This document shows positions 23,599 through 32,373 of a stretch of 64,000 bases of DNA, one piece after another. The notes under the pieces are model-generated. The model was not told the origin of the DNA, ran no database searches, and worked only from the letters and a program-made list of their open reading frames with translations. Each line of letters starts with the position of its first letter. Position 1 is the first letter of the stretch. Source of the DNA: Oscillospiraceae bacterium (GTDB lineage Bacteria > Bacillota_A > Clostridia > Oscillospirales > Oscillospiraceae); assembly GCA_017470325.1 (NCBI GenBank), contig JAFUES010000041.1:1-64000 (forward strand). The letters are read 5' to 3'. Position numbers and translations under genes: made by a program.

Positions 23599-23627
23599 TT
23601 GTTTTACGCAGGGGCTTATGATAAAAT
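23599..23627 (+). promoter_or_regulatory. Promoter of the patatin gene
   Basis: TTGTTT (23599-23604), 17-base spacer, TAAAAT (23622-23627), 42 bases before the ATG at 23669. Confidence 0.65.
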
Positions 23628-23668
23628 AAAATAGATAGATTGAAAGACACAAGGAGGGACGGCGGACC

Positions 23669-24520
23669 ATGAAAACCGGACTGATCCTGGAGGGCGGCGC
23701 CATGCGGGGACTTTTCACCTGTGGGGTGCTGGACGTGCTGATGGAGAACGGGATCCGTTTTGACGGCGGCGCGGGTATCTCCGCCGGTGCGGTCTTTGGC
23801 TGCAACTACAATTCCCGGCAGATCGGACGGGCGGTGCGCTACAATAAGCGCTACTGTCGGGATCCCCGGTACTGCAGCATCCGCTCCCTCTTGAAGACCG
23901 GCGACCTGTACGGGGCGGACTTCTGCTACCGGGAGCTGCCGGACGTGCTGGACCCCTTTGACCGGGCGGCCTTCGCCGAAAACCCCATGGAGTTTTATAT
24001 CGGCGCCACCGACGCGGACACGGGAGAGATCCGCTATCACAAGTGCAGCGACGGCAGAGAGCGGGATATGCTGTGGATGCGGGGCTCGGCCTCACTGCCC
24101 ATGGTCTCCCGGGCAGTGGAAGTGGACGGCTATCGCCTGCTGGACGGCGGCATGACGGACCCGGTACCCTACCGCTTCATGGAGCAGGCGGGCTTTGACC
24201 GGAACCTGTATGTGCTGACCCAGCCCCGGGGTTACCGAAAAGGGAAGACCAAAGGTCTGGCCTTTATGCGCCTGGCCCTGCGCCGCACCCCGAAGATGGC
24301 GGCGGTCATGGCCGCCCGCCCGTCGGTGTACAATCGGCAGATGGACGAGATCGACGCGAAGGAGAGGCGGGGCGAGATCCTGGTGCTGCGTCCGCCGGAG
24401 GCCCTGGGCATTTCCCGGACCGAACACGATCCGTCGGAGCTGGAGCGGGTGTATCAGATCGGGCGGGCCCAGGCGGAAAAGGCCCTGCCGGAGATTCGCG
24501 CCTTTTTGACCCGGCCCTGA
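23669..24520 (+). CDS. Patatin-like phospholipase
   Basis: 283 residues; the ATG follows AAGGAGGG. Oxyanion-hole GGAMRG (15-20 region), nucleophile elbow GISAGA (Ser about 38) and the DGG motif (LLDGGMTDPVP) give the Ser-Asp dyad. Patatin-type enzymes hydrolyse acyl chains from lipids. The C-terminus is basic. A MATE exporter follows 58 bases later and may be co-transcribed. Confidence 0.9.
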   Translation: MKTGLILEGGAMRGLFTCGVLDVLMENGIRFDGGAGISAGAVFGCNYNSRQIGRAVRYNKRYCRDPRYCSIRSLLKTGDLYGADFCYRELPDVLDPFDRAAFAENPMEFYIGATDADTGEIRYHKCSDGRERDMLWMRGSASLPMVSRAVEVDGYRLLDGGMTDPVPYRFMEQAGFDRNLYVLTQPRGYRKGKTKGLAFMRLALRRTPKMAAVMAARPSVYNRQMDEIDAKERRGEILVLRPPEALGISRTEHDPSELERVYQIGRAQAEKALPEIRAFLTRP

Positions 24521-24578
24521 GGGCGCATCACCCAACACTGTATGATCCCGGATCCATTGATCAACAAGGAAGGAAACC

Positions 24579-25931
24579 ATGAGACAGAGAGCCAGCAGTG
24601 AAGAGATCTTCAGCACCATGAGCGTCCCGCAGGCGGTGCGCACCATGGCCGTACCGGCGGTGGTGAGCCAGCTGATCGTGCTGATCTATAACCTGGCGGA
24701 CACCTACTTTATCGGCCAGACCAACGACCCTACTATGGTGGCCGGGGTGTCGCTGATCCTGCCTGTGTTCAACCTGTGCCTGGCCCTGGGCGGTCTGTTC
24801 GGCATCGGCGGCGGCGCTCTGCTGCCGAAGCTGCTGGCCCGCGAGGACAAGGAGGAGGCGACGCGGGTGGCGGCCTACTGCGCCCGTCTGGGCGTGGCGG
24901 TGGCCGTGGGCTTTTCCCTGCTCCTGTTGCTGTTCATGCACCCGATCCTCAGCGGCCTGGGGGCGGGGGAGAATACCTACGCCCACGCCCGGGTGTACGT
25001 GCTGTGCGTGCTGGTGGCGGGCGGCATCCCTACGCTGCTGTCCAATGTGCTGTCCAACCTGCTGCGGAGCCTGAGCCTGTCCCGGGAGGCCGGGATCGGC
25101 GTGGCCCTGGGTGGTGTGCTCAACATCTTCCTGGACCCGCTGTTCATGTTCGTGCTGCTGCCGCCGGGGCATGAGGTGCTGGGCGTCGGTATCGCGACCC
25201 TGCTTTCCAACCTGATCTCCTGCGGCTACTGTCTGCTGATCTTCTGCAGGAAACAAACAGTCATCGCCGCAAATTTCGCCGCGCCCCTGCCCCGGCCCGA
25301 CAGCCGCCGGGCGGTCTACGCCGTGGGTGTCCCCGGCTCCGTGGGCGCGCTGCTCTTTGACGTGGATTACATGGTGCTGGACCGGTTGGCCTCCGGCTAC
25401 GGCGACACGGCCCTGGCCGCCATCGGCATCGTGCTGAAGGCGGAGCGCTTCCCCCAGCAGATCGGCATCGGTCTGTGCCAGGGCATGGTGCCTCTGGTGG
25501 CCTACAGCTACGCCCTGCGGGACTATAAGCGCATCCGCGGCGTCATGAAGTGCACCCTGCTGGCGGGGCTCGCGGTGGCGGTGGTGAGCGTTACCAGCTA
25601 TGAGCTCTTTGCGCCGCAGATCGTCCGCTTTTTTATCGAGGACCCGGCGACCCTGGCCATCGGCACGGGCTTTTTGCGGGTCCGCTCCGTCGCGGCGGTG
25701 ATCATGTTCTTCTGCTTCTTTGTGGTGTTTTTATACCAGGGTCTGGGCATGGGTTCCCGCTCGCTGTTCCTGGCGGTGCTGCGCTGGGCGGGGCTGAACA
25801 TCCCTATGTTGTTTCTCTTCAACCGCCTGTTCGGCATGTATGGCCTGGTCTGGTCCCAGGTGGTGTCGGATGCGTTGACGGTGCTGGTCTCTTATCTGCT
25901 GCTCCACCGGGACATGCGCGCTTGGATCTAA
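24579..25931 (+). CDS. MATE family efflux transporter
   Basis: 450 residues, twelve membrane helices, the usual MATE length. Typical features: AVPAVVSQLIVLIYNLADTY in helix 1, GLFGIGGGALLPKLLARED after helix 2, and the mirrored PGSVGALLFDVDYMVLDRLA opening the second half. MATE proteins expel cationic drugs or metabolites in exchange for Na+ or H+. The ATG follows AAGGAAGG. A strong terminator comes 18 bases after the stop. Confidence 0.92.
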   Translation: MRQRASSEEIFSTMSVPQAVRTMAVPAVVSQLIVLIYNLADTYFIGQTNDPTMVAGVSLILPVFNLCLALGGLFGIGGGALLPKLLAREDKEEATRVAAYCARLGVAVAVGFSLLLLLFMHPILSGLGAGENTYAHARVYVLCVLVAGGIPTLLSNVLSNLLRSLSLSREAGIGVALGGVLNIFLDPLFMFVLLPPGHEVLGVGIATLLSNLISCGYCLLIFCRKQTVIAANFAAPLPRPDSRRAVYAVGVPGSVGALLFDVDYMVLDRLASGYGDTALAAIGIVLKAERFPQQIGIGLCQGMVPLVAYSYALRDYKRIRGVMKCTLLAGLAVAVVSVTSYELFAPQIVRFFIEDPATLAIGTGFLRVRSVAAVIMFFCFFVVFLYQGLGMGSRSLFLAVLRWAGLNIPMLFLFNRLFGMYGLVWSQVVSDALTVLVSYLLLHRDMRAWI

Positions 25932-25949
25932 GACGAAAGGTATATACCG

Positions 25950-25992
25950 ACGCGGCGGCAGCCCAACGATCCGGGCTGCCGCCGCGTTTGTT
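25950..25992 (+). terminator. Terminator after the MATE gene
   Basis: ACGCGGCGGCAGCCC and GGGCTGCCGCCGCGT are exact reverse complements around AACGATCC, followed by TTGTTG. Confidence 0.8.
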
Positions 25993-26096
25993 GCCTGCGC
26001 ATAGCTGCGGCATGCAAAAATCGACAAAGACGGCGGGGGCGGCGACCCCGTTCTTTATGGAAAGTCCAGAAAAAATTCCGACGGCTCAACAGCCGC

Positions 26097-26125
26097 TTGC
26101 AATCCCGTTTTGGCTTGGGTATACT
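26097..26125 (+). promoter_or_regulatory. Promoter of the Na/phosphate cotransporter
   Basis: TTGCAA (26097-26102), 17-base spacer, TATACT (26120-26125), 47 bases before ATG 26173. Confidence 0.7.
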
Positions 26126-26172
26126 GTGCTGGGACCATAAATACTTGAAATACTTTTTGGAGTATTACAGAT

Positions 26173-27942
26173 ATGAGTGTGCTGAATTTTATCTCCCTGC
26201 TGGGGGGGCTGGCGCTGTTCCTGTACGGTATCGCCCTGATGGGTGACGGCCTCAACCTGGTGGCCGGCAACAAGCTGGAAGTGGTGTTGTACCGGCTGAC
26301 CAGCAACCGCTGGCGGGGCATCCTGCTGGGCACCGTGGTGACTGCGGTGATCCAGTCCTCCTCGGCGGCCTCCGTCATGTGCGTGGGTTTTGTCAACTCC
26401 GGGCTTATGAACTTCGGACAGGCGGTGTCCGTGATCCTGGGCAGCATCCTGGGCAGCAGCGTCACCGGCTGGATCATCTGTCTTTCCCACATCGGCGGGG
26501 GCGGCGGCTGGGTGGATCTGCTGTCCACCACGGCCATCACCGGCGTGGTCGCTGTGATCGGCATCATCCTGCGCAAGTTTTCCAAGAATCCGGTCAAGCA
26601 CCATGTGGGAGATATCCTCATGGGCTTTGCGGTTCTGATGTTCGGCATGAGCGCCATGAGCGCCGCGGTGGAGCCGCTGCGCTACAGCGAGACCTTCCTG
26701 AGTCTGATGGTATCTCTGTCCCATCCGTTGCTGGGCTTCCTGGTGGGCGCGGCCTTTACCGCCATCATTCAGAGCTCTGCAGCGGCGGTGGGCATCCTGC
26801 AGGCCCTGTCCCTGACCGGGGCGCTGAGTTTTGCGGAGGCCTTCCCGCTGCTGCTGGGCATCGCCGTGGGCGGCGCGCTGCCGGTACTGTTGGGCGCCCT
26901 GGGCGCCAACATCAACGGCGTGCGGACTGCGGTGGCTCACCTGGTCATCGACATCGCAGGGGCCCTGTTCTGCGGCATCGTGTTCTACGCCGTCAACGCG
27001 GCGCACCCCCTGGCCTTTATGCACCAGAGTGTGGGCATCGTGGCGGTGGCCGCCATGAATACCGCTTTCCGGCTGGTGACGGTGTTCGCCCTGGCTCCCA
27101 TGATCGGCCTCATTGAGAAACTGACCAACAAGCTGGTACCCACGCCGGCCTCTGAGGTCGAAAAGGCCCAGGAGACGGAGATCCGTCTGGAGGAGCGCTT
27201 CGTCCGCTACCCGGCCCTGGCCCTGGAGCAGAGCCATGAGGTCATCAACGACATGGCGGAGGTGTCACGGCAGAGCCTGCTGGACGCCATCGCCCTGCTG
27301 GACGATTACAGCGAGCTGGGCTATGAGCGGGTCTGCGGCATGGAGAGCGAGGTGGACCGCTATGAGGACGCCCTGGGCTCCTATCTGCTGCGGATCACCC
27401 CCACGGAGCTGACCGCCCAGCAGAACGAAAATCTGCACAAGTACCTCCACGCCATTACGGACTTTGAACGCATCTCCGACCACGCCCGGAACCTGGGCGA
27501 GTGCGCCAAGGAGAAGTATGAAAAGAGCATCGAGTTCTCTCCGGCCTCCCGGCAGGAGCTGCGGGTGCTGCAGGACGCGGTGACGGAGATCGTGGACATG
27601 ACCATCCGGGCCTTCGTGAACGACGACCTGTCCATGGCCCTGCGGGTGGAGCCCCTGGAGGAGGTCATCGACGGTCTGTGCGACGAGATGCGCAACCACC
27701 ACATCGACCGGCTGCAGAAGGGCATCTGCACCTTGCAGCACGGCTTTGTGTTCAACGACCTGCTGACCAACTACGAGCGTGTGGGCGACCACTGCTCCAA
27801 CGTGGCGGTGGCCCTCATCGAGCTGGAGCACGACATGTTCGACACCCACGAGTATCTGGACAGTCTGAAGATCATCCGGGACGGGGCTTTCTCGGAAAAC
27901 TACGAGCAGTTTCGCGCCCGCTTCAACATCGAGAATATCTGA
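26173..27942 (+). CDS. Na+/phosphate cotransporter with C-terminal PhoU-like domain
   Basis: 589 residues. The membrane half (about 1-310) has two inverted repeats, each with the QSSSAA/QSSAAA motif (VTAVIQSSSAASVMCVGF and FTAIIQSSAAAVGILQAL) that binds Na+ and phosphate in the NptA/SLC34 family. The C-terminal half (about 340-589) is helical and PhoU-like (YEDALGSYLLRITPTELTAQ, RVGDHCSNVAVALIE), a cytoplasmic control domain common in Firmicutes members. Own promoter and terminator, so monocistronic. Direction of transport (uptake or export) cannot be read from sequence. Confidence 0.93.
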   Translation: MSVLNFISLLGGLALFLYGIALMGDGLNLVAGNKLEVVLYRLTSNRWRGILLGTVVTAVIQSSSAASVMCVGFVNSGLMNFGQAVSVILGSILGSSVTGWIICLSHIGGGGGWVDLLSTTAITGVVAVIGIILRKFSKNPVKHHVGDILMGFAVLMFGMSAMSAAVEPLRYSETFLSLMVSLSHPLLGFLVGAAFTAIIQSSAAAVGILQALSLTGALSFAEAFPLLLGIAVGGALPVLLGALGANINGVRTAVAHLVIDIAGALFCGIVFYAVNAAHPLAFMHQSVGIVAVAAMNTAFRLVTVFALAPMIGLIEKLTNKLVPTPASEVEKAQETEIRLEERFVRYPALALEQSHEVINDMAEVSRQSLLDAIALLDDYSELGYERVCGMESEVDRYEDALGSYLLRITPTELTAQQNENLHKYLHAITDFERISDHARNLGECAKEKYEKSIEFSPASRQELRVLQDAVTEIVDMTIRAFVNDDLSMALRVEPLEEVIDGLCDEMRNHHIDRLQKGICTLQHGFVFNDLLTNYERVGDHCSNVAVALIELEHDMFDTHEYLDSLKIIRDGAFSENYEQFRARFNIENI

Positions 27943-27944
27943 TC

Positions 27945-27977
27945 AAAAAAGGATGTGGCAGCACATCCTTTTTTGTT
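27945..27977 (+). terminator. Terminator after the cotransporter gene
   Basis: AAAAAAGGATGTG and CACATCCTTTTTT flank GCAG. Confidence 0.88.
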
Positions 27978-28030
27978 TGGCCCCCCGGTGCTTTCACCTG
28001 CAAAATAGTTAAGAAATTTGCAGTATACTC

Positions 28031-28059
28031 TTGTGAAAGCGCCGGGGGATTGCTATAAT
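28031..28059 (+). promoter_or_regulatory. Promoter of the Mrp/Mbh-like operon
   Basis: TTGTGA (28031-28036), 17-base spacer, perfect -10 TATAAT (28054-28059), 74 bases before the first gene. Confidence 0.75.
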
Positions 28060-28133
28060 AAAATATGCGCATTTTTGCCCGATTGTACGAATTTTTCCGG
28101 AAACGATCCTGATGTGGACGGAGGGGATTGCCT

Positions 28134-28643
28134 ATGCTGATGTTTTTGTTCTTCTTCGCGCTATGGCTGCTGTTCAACGGCCGCGTCACCTGGGACGTGA
28201 TCGGCTTCGGCCTGGTGCTGAGCGCGCTGGTCACGATCTTCGCCGTGAAGATCTGCGGCTGGTCTACGGCCCGTAGCCGCAAGGCCATTCGGATCGGCTG
28301 GCAGCTGCTCTGCTACGCCGCCTGCCTGGTGGTGGAGATCGTCAAGGCAAACCTGGCCACCCTCAAGGTGATCCTGTCCCCCAAGGCCTCTCAGGTGCGC
28401 CCGCAGATTTTCCGCTTTGACAGCCGGCTGCACAAGACCTACCTGCAGACCATCCTGGCCAATTCCATCACCATCACCCCGGGCACCTACACCATCGGCA
28501 TCGACGGCAGCGTTCTGACCGTCCACGCCCTGAACACCGAGTTCGCCGAAGGTACCCCGGGCAGCGATCTGAACCTGCGCCTGATGGCCATGGAGCAGCG
28601 GCTGGACAACGCCGGGGAGACGGAACAGGGGGTGGGCGCATGA
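28134..28643 (+). CDS. mnhE: Cation/H+ antiporter subunit E (MnhE/MbhA-like)
   Basis: 169 residues from ATG 28134, 8 bases after GGAGGGG; a TTG two codons earlier is less likely. Two to three N-terminal membrane helices (LFFFALWLLFNGRVTWDVIG) and a soluble C-terminal domain with SITITPGTYTI and HALNTE, the MnhE pattern. In Mrp complexes subunit E supports assembly and function of the antiporter. First gene of a ten-gene operon; its stop overlaps the next start (ATGA). Confidence 0.92.
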   Translation: MLMFLFFFALWLLFNGRVTWDVIGFGLVLSALVTIFAVKICGWSTARSRKAIRIGWQLLCYAACLVVEIVKANLATLKVILSPKASQVRPQIFRFDSRLHKTYLQTILANSITITPGTYTIGIDGSVLTVHALNTEFAEGTPGSDLNLRLMAMEQRLDNAGETEQGVGA

Positions 28644-28963
28644 GTCTGTTTATGCACCGTTATCTGATCGTGGTCCTGGCCATCCTGGGCCTGCTGGTGC
28701 TGGCCTCGCTCTTGTACCTGGTGCTGGGCAAGCGCTTTACGGACAAGATCGTGGCCACCAACCTGATGGGCAGTCTGGGCGTCAACCTGATCGTCATTCT
28801 GGCGGTGGTCCTGGGCGCGGATTATATCCTGGACATCAGCCTGGTGTTCGCGCTGCTGGCCTTCCTGATGGTGATCGTGCTGTGCCGCTTTATGCAGAAC
28901 TTTACCCTGCACCGGCAGAGCGGCGATAAGCGCTTCGACAGGGAACAGGAGGTGGACCGATGA
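28640..28963 (+). CDS. mnhF: Cation/H+ antiporter subunit F (MnhF/MbhB-like)
   Basis: 107 residues, three membrane helices. The family motif region TDKIVATNLMGS and ADYILDISLVFALLAFL is present. MnhF is one of the small subunits flanking the ion channel in Mrp and in membrane-bound hydrogenase. Starts at an ATGA overlap with mnhE and ends in an ATGA overlap with mnhG. Confidence 0.92.
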   Translation: MSLFMHRYLIVVLAILGLLVLASLLYLVLGKRFTDKIVATNLMGSLGVNLIVILAVVLGADYILDISLVFALLAFLMVIVLCRFMQNFTLHRQSGDKRFDREQEVDR

Positions 28964-29274
28964 TCCATGAGATCCTTGCCGCGGTATCCATCGGCCTGGG
29001 CGTTATCTGCTGTGTGCTGAGCCTATATGGCGTTTACCGCTTTGACTATGTACTGACCCGGATCCACGCGGCCGCCGTGGTGGACACCCTGGGGACGCTG
29101 CTGATCTTCATCGGCATGATCCTCCTGCGGGGCTTGGGCTGGGCCAGCGCCAAGATCCTGCTGATCCTGGCCTTCCAGTGGCTGACCAGTCCCGTCTCCA
29201 CCCACCGCATCAGCAAGGTGGAGCTGATGACCAACCCCGACTATGAGAAGCATTGCGAGGTGAAGGAAGAATGA
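28960..29274 (+). CDS. mnhG: Cation/H+ antiporter subunit G (MnhG/MbhC-like)
   Basis: 104 residues, three membrane helices: the start, YGVYRFDYVLTRIHAAAVVD and the third helix with FQWLTSPVSTHRISK are typical of MnhG, including the conserved TRxHA and TxPVxxH motifs. Coupled by 4-base overlaps on both sides. Confidence 0.92.
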   Translation: MIHEILAAVSIGLGVICCVLSLYGVYRFDYVLTRIHAAAVVDTLGTLLIFIGMILLRGLGWASAKILLILAFQWLTSPVSTHRISKVELMTNPDYEKHCEVKEE

Positions 29275-29531
29275 TCGTCTTTGAATACATGCTGCTGATC
29301 GGTCTGCTGATCTGCGCCATCTCGGTCAACTTCACCCGGCACCTGCTTCCTACTGTTATTATCTATGCCACCTTCGGCACCATGCTCAGCATCATCTGGC
29401 TGCTGCTGCGGGCGCCGGACCTGGCCATCACGGAGGCCGCCGTGGGCGTGGGGATCGATACGATCCTGTTCCTGCTGGCCCTGCGCAGCATGCGCCGCCA
29501 TGACGGCGGGAAGGGGGGCGAGGAACCGTGA
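29271..29531 (+). CDS. DUF4040 subunit (MbhD/MrpA C-terminal-like)
   Basis: 86 residues, three membrane helices. The core LLRAPDLAITEAAVGVGID is the DUF4040 signature, found as a separate MbhD subunit or as part of MrpA. In Mrp and Mbh structures the Glu in this helix lies on the proposed ion path. ATG 29271 overlaps the mnhG stop; its own stop overlaps the next GTG. Confidence 0.9.
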   Translation: MIVFEYMLLIGLLICAISVNFTRHLLPTVIIYATFGTMLSIIWLLLRAPDLAITEAAVGVGIDTILFLLALRSMRRHDGGKGGEEP

Positions 29532-30448
29532 AAACGCCTCTCTGGTACCAAAAGCTCCTGCGCTGGACGGAGGGGGACGAGCCCGGTCTGGCCGAGCCCG
29601 CCGCCCATGTGGAAAACCCGCCGCAGTCCCAGACTGAGGAGACGCCTTATGAGAGCGGCCCCTCCCTGCTGCAGGGGGCGGGCGGCCCCATCAACCGGGT
29701 GCTGACAAGGGTGTTCGCCATCATCAGCTGCGCCATCTTCGCCCTGGTGATGCTGGCCACGGTGGCCTATCTGCCCCGCTTCGGCGACCAGGGCAACGCC
29801 CCGGTCAACGAGACCTCCCGCCGCTACATCGAGCAGGGCGTGCAGGAGGTGGGTGCCACCAACCTGGTGACCAACATCATCCTGGTCTACCGCGGCTTCG
29901 ATACCTACGGCGAGAGCTGTGTGCTGTTCCTGGGCGCTACGGCGGTGATCATGCTGCTGGAGGTGGACTCCAAGAACACCAGCCGCCGGGACCGGGCGCT
30001 GCTGCGCCGGGGAGACGAGCTGGACCGGATCACCCGCAACCAGATCCTGGGACACATCACCCGGGTGCTCATGCCCGTCATCCTGCTCTACGGCCTGTAC
30101 ATCCTCTGCAACGGCCACCTGTCGCCCGGCGGCGGCTTCGCCGGCGGAAGCATCCTGGGCGGCGCGCTGATCCTCTGCGAGAACGCCTTCGGTGTGGAAA
30201 AGGTGCGCAGCTTCTTCAACCACCATGTGTACCATGCCGTCAAGGTGGGCGCGCTGATCCTCTACGCGATCCTCATCTGTTACACCATCTATGTGGGCGC
30301 CAACGGTTTACCCAACATCATGCCTCTGGGCCAGCCCGGCAGCATCCTCTCCGCCGGGATCATCCTGCCCATCAACGTGGCTGTGGGCCTGGAGGTGGCC
30401 TGCACCATGTACGCGTTCTATACTTACTTCGGAAGGGGGGACCTGTGA
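29528..30448 (+). CDS. Fused MbhE-MnhB subunit
   Basis: 306 residues from a GTG at 29528 (GTGA overlap). After a polar ~50-residue lead, residues ~55-125 resemble MbhE (two helices; VAYLPRFGD, RRYIEQGVQEVGATNLVTNI, YRGFDTYGE). Residues ~150-306 are MnhB (LMPVILLYGLYILCNGHLSP, then GGGFAGGSILGGALIL). In Mbh hydrogenases these are separate MbhE and MbhF proteins; the fusion also occurs in MrpA/B-type systems. The operon order therefore follows Mbh A to F exactly. Confidence 0.88.
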   Translation: MKTPLWYQKLLRWTEGDEPGLAEPAAHVENPPQSQTEETPYESGPSLLQGAGGPINRVLTRVFAIISCAIFALVMLATVAYLPRFGDQGNAPVNETSRRYIEQGVQEVGATNLVTNIILVYRGFDTYGESCVLFLGATAVIMLLEVDSKNTSRRDRALLRRGDELDRITRNQILGHITRVLMPVILLYGLYILCNGHLSPGGGFAGGSILGGALILCENAFGVEKVRSFFNHHVYHAVKVGALILYAILICYTIYVGANGLPNIMPLGQPGSILSAGIILPINVAVGLEVACTMYAFYTYFGRGDL

Positions 30449-30846
30449 CCATGGATGTCAGCGCAATGCTCGGCATGCTCCATGCCAACCGCTATGCCAC
30501 GGCCTCGGTGCTCCTGTTCGTGGTGGGTCTTGCGGGCATGGTTTTCAACCGCAACCTCTTCAAGAAAGTGGTCTCCATGGGCTTTATGGACAGCGCCATC
30601 TTCCTCTTCCTCACAAGCTCCGGTTTTGTGGAGGGACGGCTGGCCCCCATCGTCATGGACCCCTCTGTCGCCGCCAGCGCGGAGGTCTACTCCAACCCGC
30701 TGCCTGCCGGCCTGGTGCTGACCGGCATCGTGGTGTCGGTGTCCTTTACGGCCTTCGGTCTTGCGCTCACCCAGCGCCTGTACAAGAAATACGGCTCGCT
30801 GAACATCGACGAGATCATGATGCGGGCGCAGAAAAGTGAGGACTGA
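30445..30846 (+). CDS. mnhC: Cation/H+ antiporter subunit C (MnhC/NuoK-like)
   Basis: 133 residues. Start GTG 30445 overlaps the previous stop; ATG 30451, 10 bases after the G-run, is an equally good choice. Three membrane helices with the NuoK/MnhC layout (VVGLAGMVFNRNLFKKVVSM, PLPAGLVLTGIVVSVSFTAF). In complex I the NuoK Glu pair forms part of the proton path; here helix 2 lacks an obvious pair, and helix 3 keeps the conserved ALVLTGIVI-like core. Confidence 0.88.
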   Translation: MTMDVSAMLGMLHANRYATASVLLFVVGLAGMVFNRNLFKKVVSMGFMDSAIFLFLTSSGFVEGRLAPIVMDPSVAASAEVYSNPLPAGLVLTGIVVSVSFTAFGLALTQRLYKKYGSLNIDEIMMRAQKSED

Positions 30847-30848
30847 GT

Positions 30849-32363
30849 ATGCGGCTGTTTTATGAGAACTTTCCTTTTTTCTGCGTCTTTCTGGGCCTGC
30901 TGTGCGGCGTGATCACCACGCTGATCCGCGACGGGAAAAAGGCCCGGTACCTGACGCTGCTGATGCTGGCCGTCTGCGCCGTGCTGAGCGGCATCGTCTT
31001 TGCGGAGACCGCCCGGGCCGGCCGCTACTTCAGCTATGCCATGGGTGCCTTTCCGGCCCCCTGGGGCAACGAGCTGCGCTCGGGGCCCATCGAATCCCTG
31101 CTGTCTATGGTCTTCTGCCTGGTGATGATCTTCTCCCTGCTGGGCGGCAAGGCGGACCTGGAGGAGGACATCCTCCCGGAAAAGCAGAATCTGTATTACA
31201 TCATGATGGACCTGCTGGCGGCCTCGCTGTTCGCCCTGTGCTACACCAACGACATGTTCACCGGCTACGTGTTCATTGAGATCAACACCATCGCCGCCTG
31301 CAGCATCGTCATGGCCAAGGACAGCGGCCAGACCATCCTGGCCACCATCCGCTACCTGATCATGAGTCTGGTGGGCAGCGGCGTGTTCCTCTTCGGCGTG
31401 TCCATGCTCTACACCATCACCGGCCATCTGCTGATGCCGAACCTGCTGCCGGCGGTGACGAAGCTGTTCTCCAACCCCGCCTATGACTACCCCCTGGCGG
31501 TGCTGGCGGGTATGATCTGCGTAGGGCTTGCCGTCAAGAGCGCCCTGTTCCCCTTCCACACCTGGCTGCCCACCGCCCACGGCAGCGCCACCACGGCGTC
31601 CTCGGCGGTACTGTCCGGCGTGGTGCTCAAGGGCTATATCATCCTGCTGATCAAGGTCATGTGCCGGGTCTTTACCCCGAATGAGATCGGCTCCCTGGGC
31701 GTGGGCTCGGTGCTGCTGGTGTTGGGCGCCTGCGCCATGGTCTACGGCTCCGTCTGGGCCGTGCGGGAGCCCCATGCCAAGCGCATGATCGCCTACTCCT
31801 CGGTGGCCCAGGTGGGTTACATCTACTTGGGATTGGGCTTGTGCACCACCATGGGCATTGCGGCGGCCATCTTCCAGATCATCGCCCATGCCTTTACCAA
31901 GCCACTTTTGTTCGTCTCCACCGGCGGGTTGATCGACGCCTCCGGTCATCAGAAGAAGCTCTACTTCCTCCGCGGCGCCGGGCGGCGCTGCCCCATGGCG
32001 GGTGTGGGCTTCACCATTGGCGGCCTGTCCATGGTGGGCCTGCCGCTGCTGGCGGGCTTCGTCACCAAGCTGGTGCTGGGCCGCGCGGCTCTGGCCGAGG
32101 GGATCCCCCAGTGGCAGATGATCGTGGCCCTGTCGGCCATCGCCATCTCCAGCCTCCTGAACGCCTGGTACTACCTGCCCGCCATCGTGCAGATCTGGAA
32201 GGGCGGCGAGGCGGACACCGACGGTGTGGTCTACTCCCACGAATTCGTCCCCAGTCTGTCCTTCAACGCGGCGGTGGTCTGCATGGGCCTGGTGGTGATC
32301 CTGCTGGGCTGCTTTGCCCATCCGCTGATCGAGCTGCTCACCAAGAGCGTCTCGCTGCTGTAA
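30849..32363 (+). CDS. Antiporter-like subunit 1 (MnhD/MbhH-like)
   Basis: 504 residues, ~14 membrane helices, ND4/ND5/MrpD family. Ion-path residues are intact: Glu in helix 5 (YVFIEINTIAA), Lys in helix 7 (LAVKSALFPFHTWLPTAH), Lys in helix 8 (SGVVLKGYIILL) and Lys in helix 12 (LAGFVTKLVLG). It should therefore move H+ or Na+. Starts 2 bases after the mnhC stop. In Mbh hydrogenase this position is MbhH. Confidence 0.92.
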   Translation: MRLFYENFPFFCVFLGLLCGVITTLIRDGKKARYLTLLMLAVCAVLSGIVFAETARAGRYFSYAMGAFPAPWGNELRSGPIESLLSMVFCLVMIFSLLGGKADLEEDILPEKQNLYYIMMDLLAASLFALCYTNDMFTGYVFIEINTIAACSIVMAKDSGQTILATIRYLIMSLVGSGVFLFGVSMLYTITGHLLMPNLLPAVTKLFSNPAYDYPLAVLAGMICVGLAVKSALFPFHTWLPTAHGSATTASSAVLSGVVLKGYIILLIKVMCRVFTPNEIGSLGVGSVLLVLGACAMVYGSVWAVREPHAKRMIAYSSVAQVGYIYLGLGLCTTMGIAAAIFQIIAHAFTKPLLFVSTGGLIDASGHQKKLYFLRGAGRRCPMAGVGFTIGGLSMVGLPLLAGFVTKLVLGRAALAEGIPQWQMIVALSAIAISSLLNAWYYLPAIVQIWKGGEADTDGVVYSHEFVPSLSFNAAVVCMGLVVILLGCFAHPLIELLTKSVSLL

Positions 32364-32373
32364 GGGAGGGAGG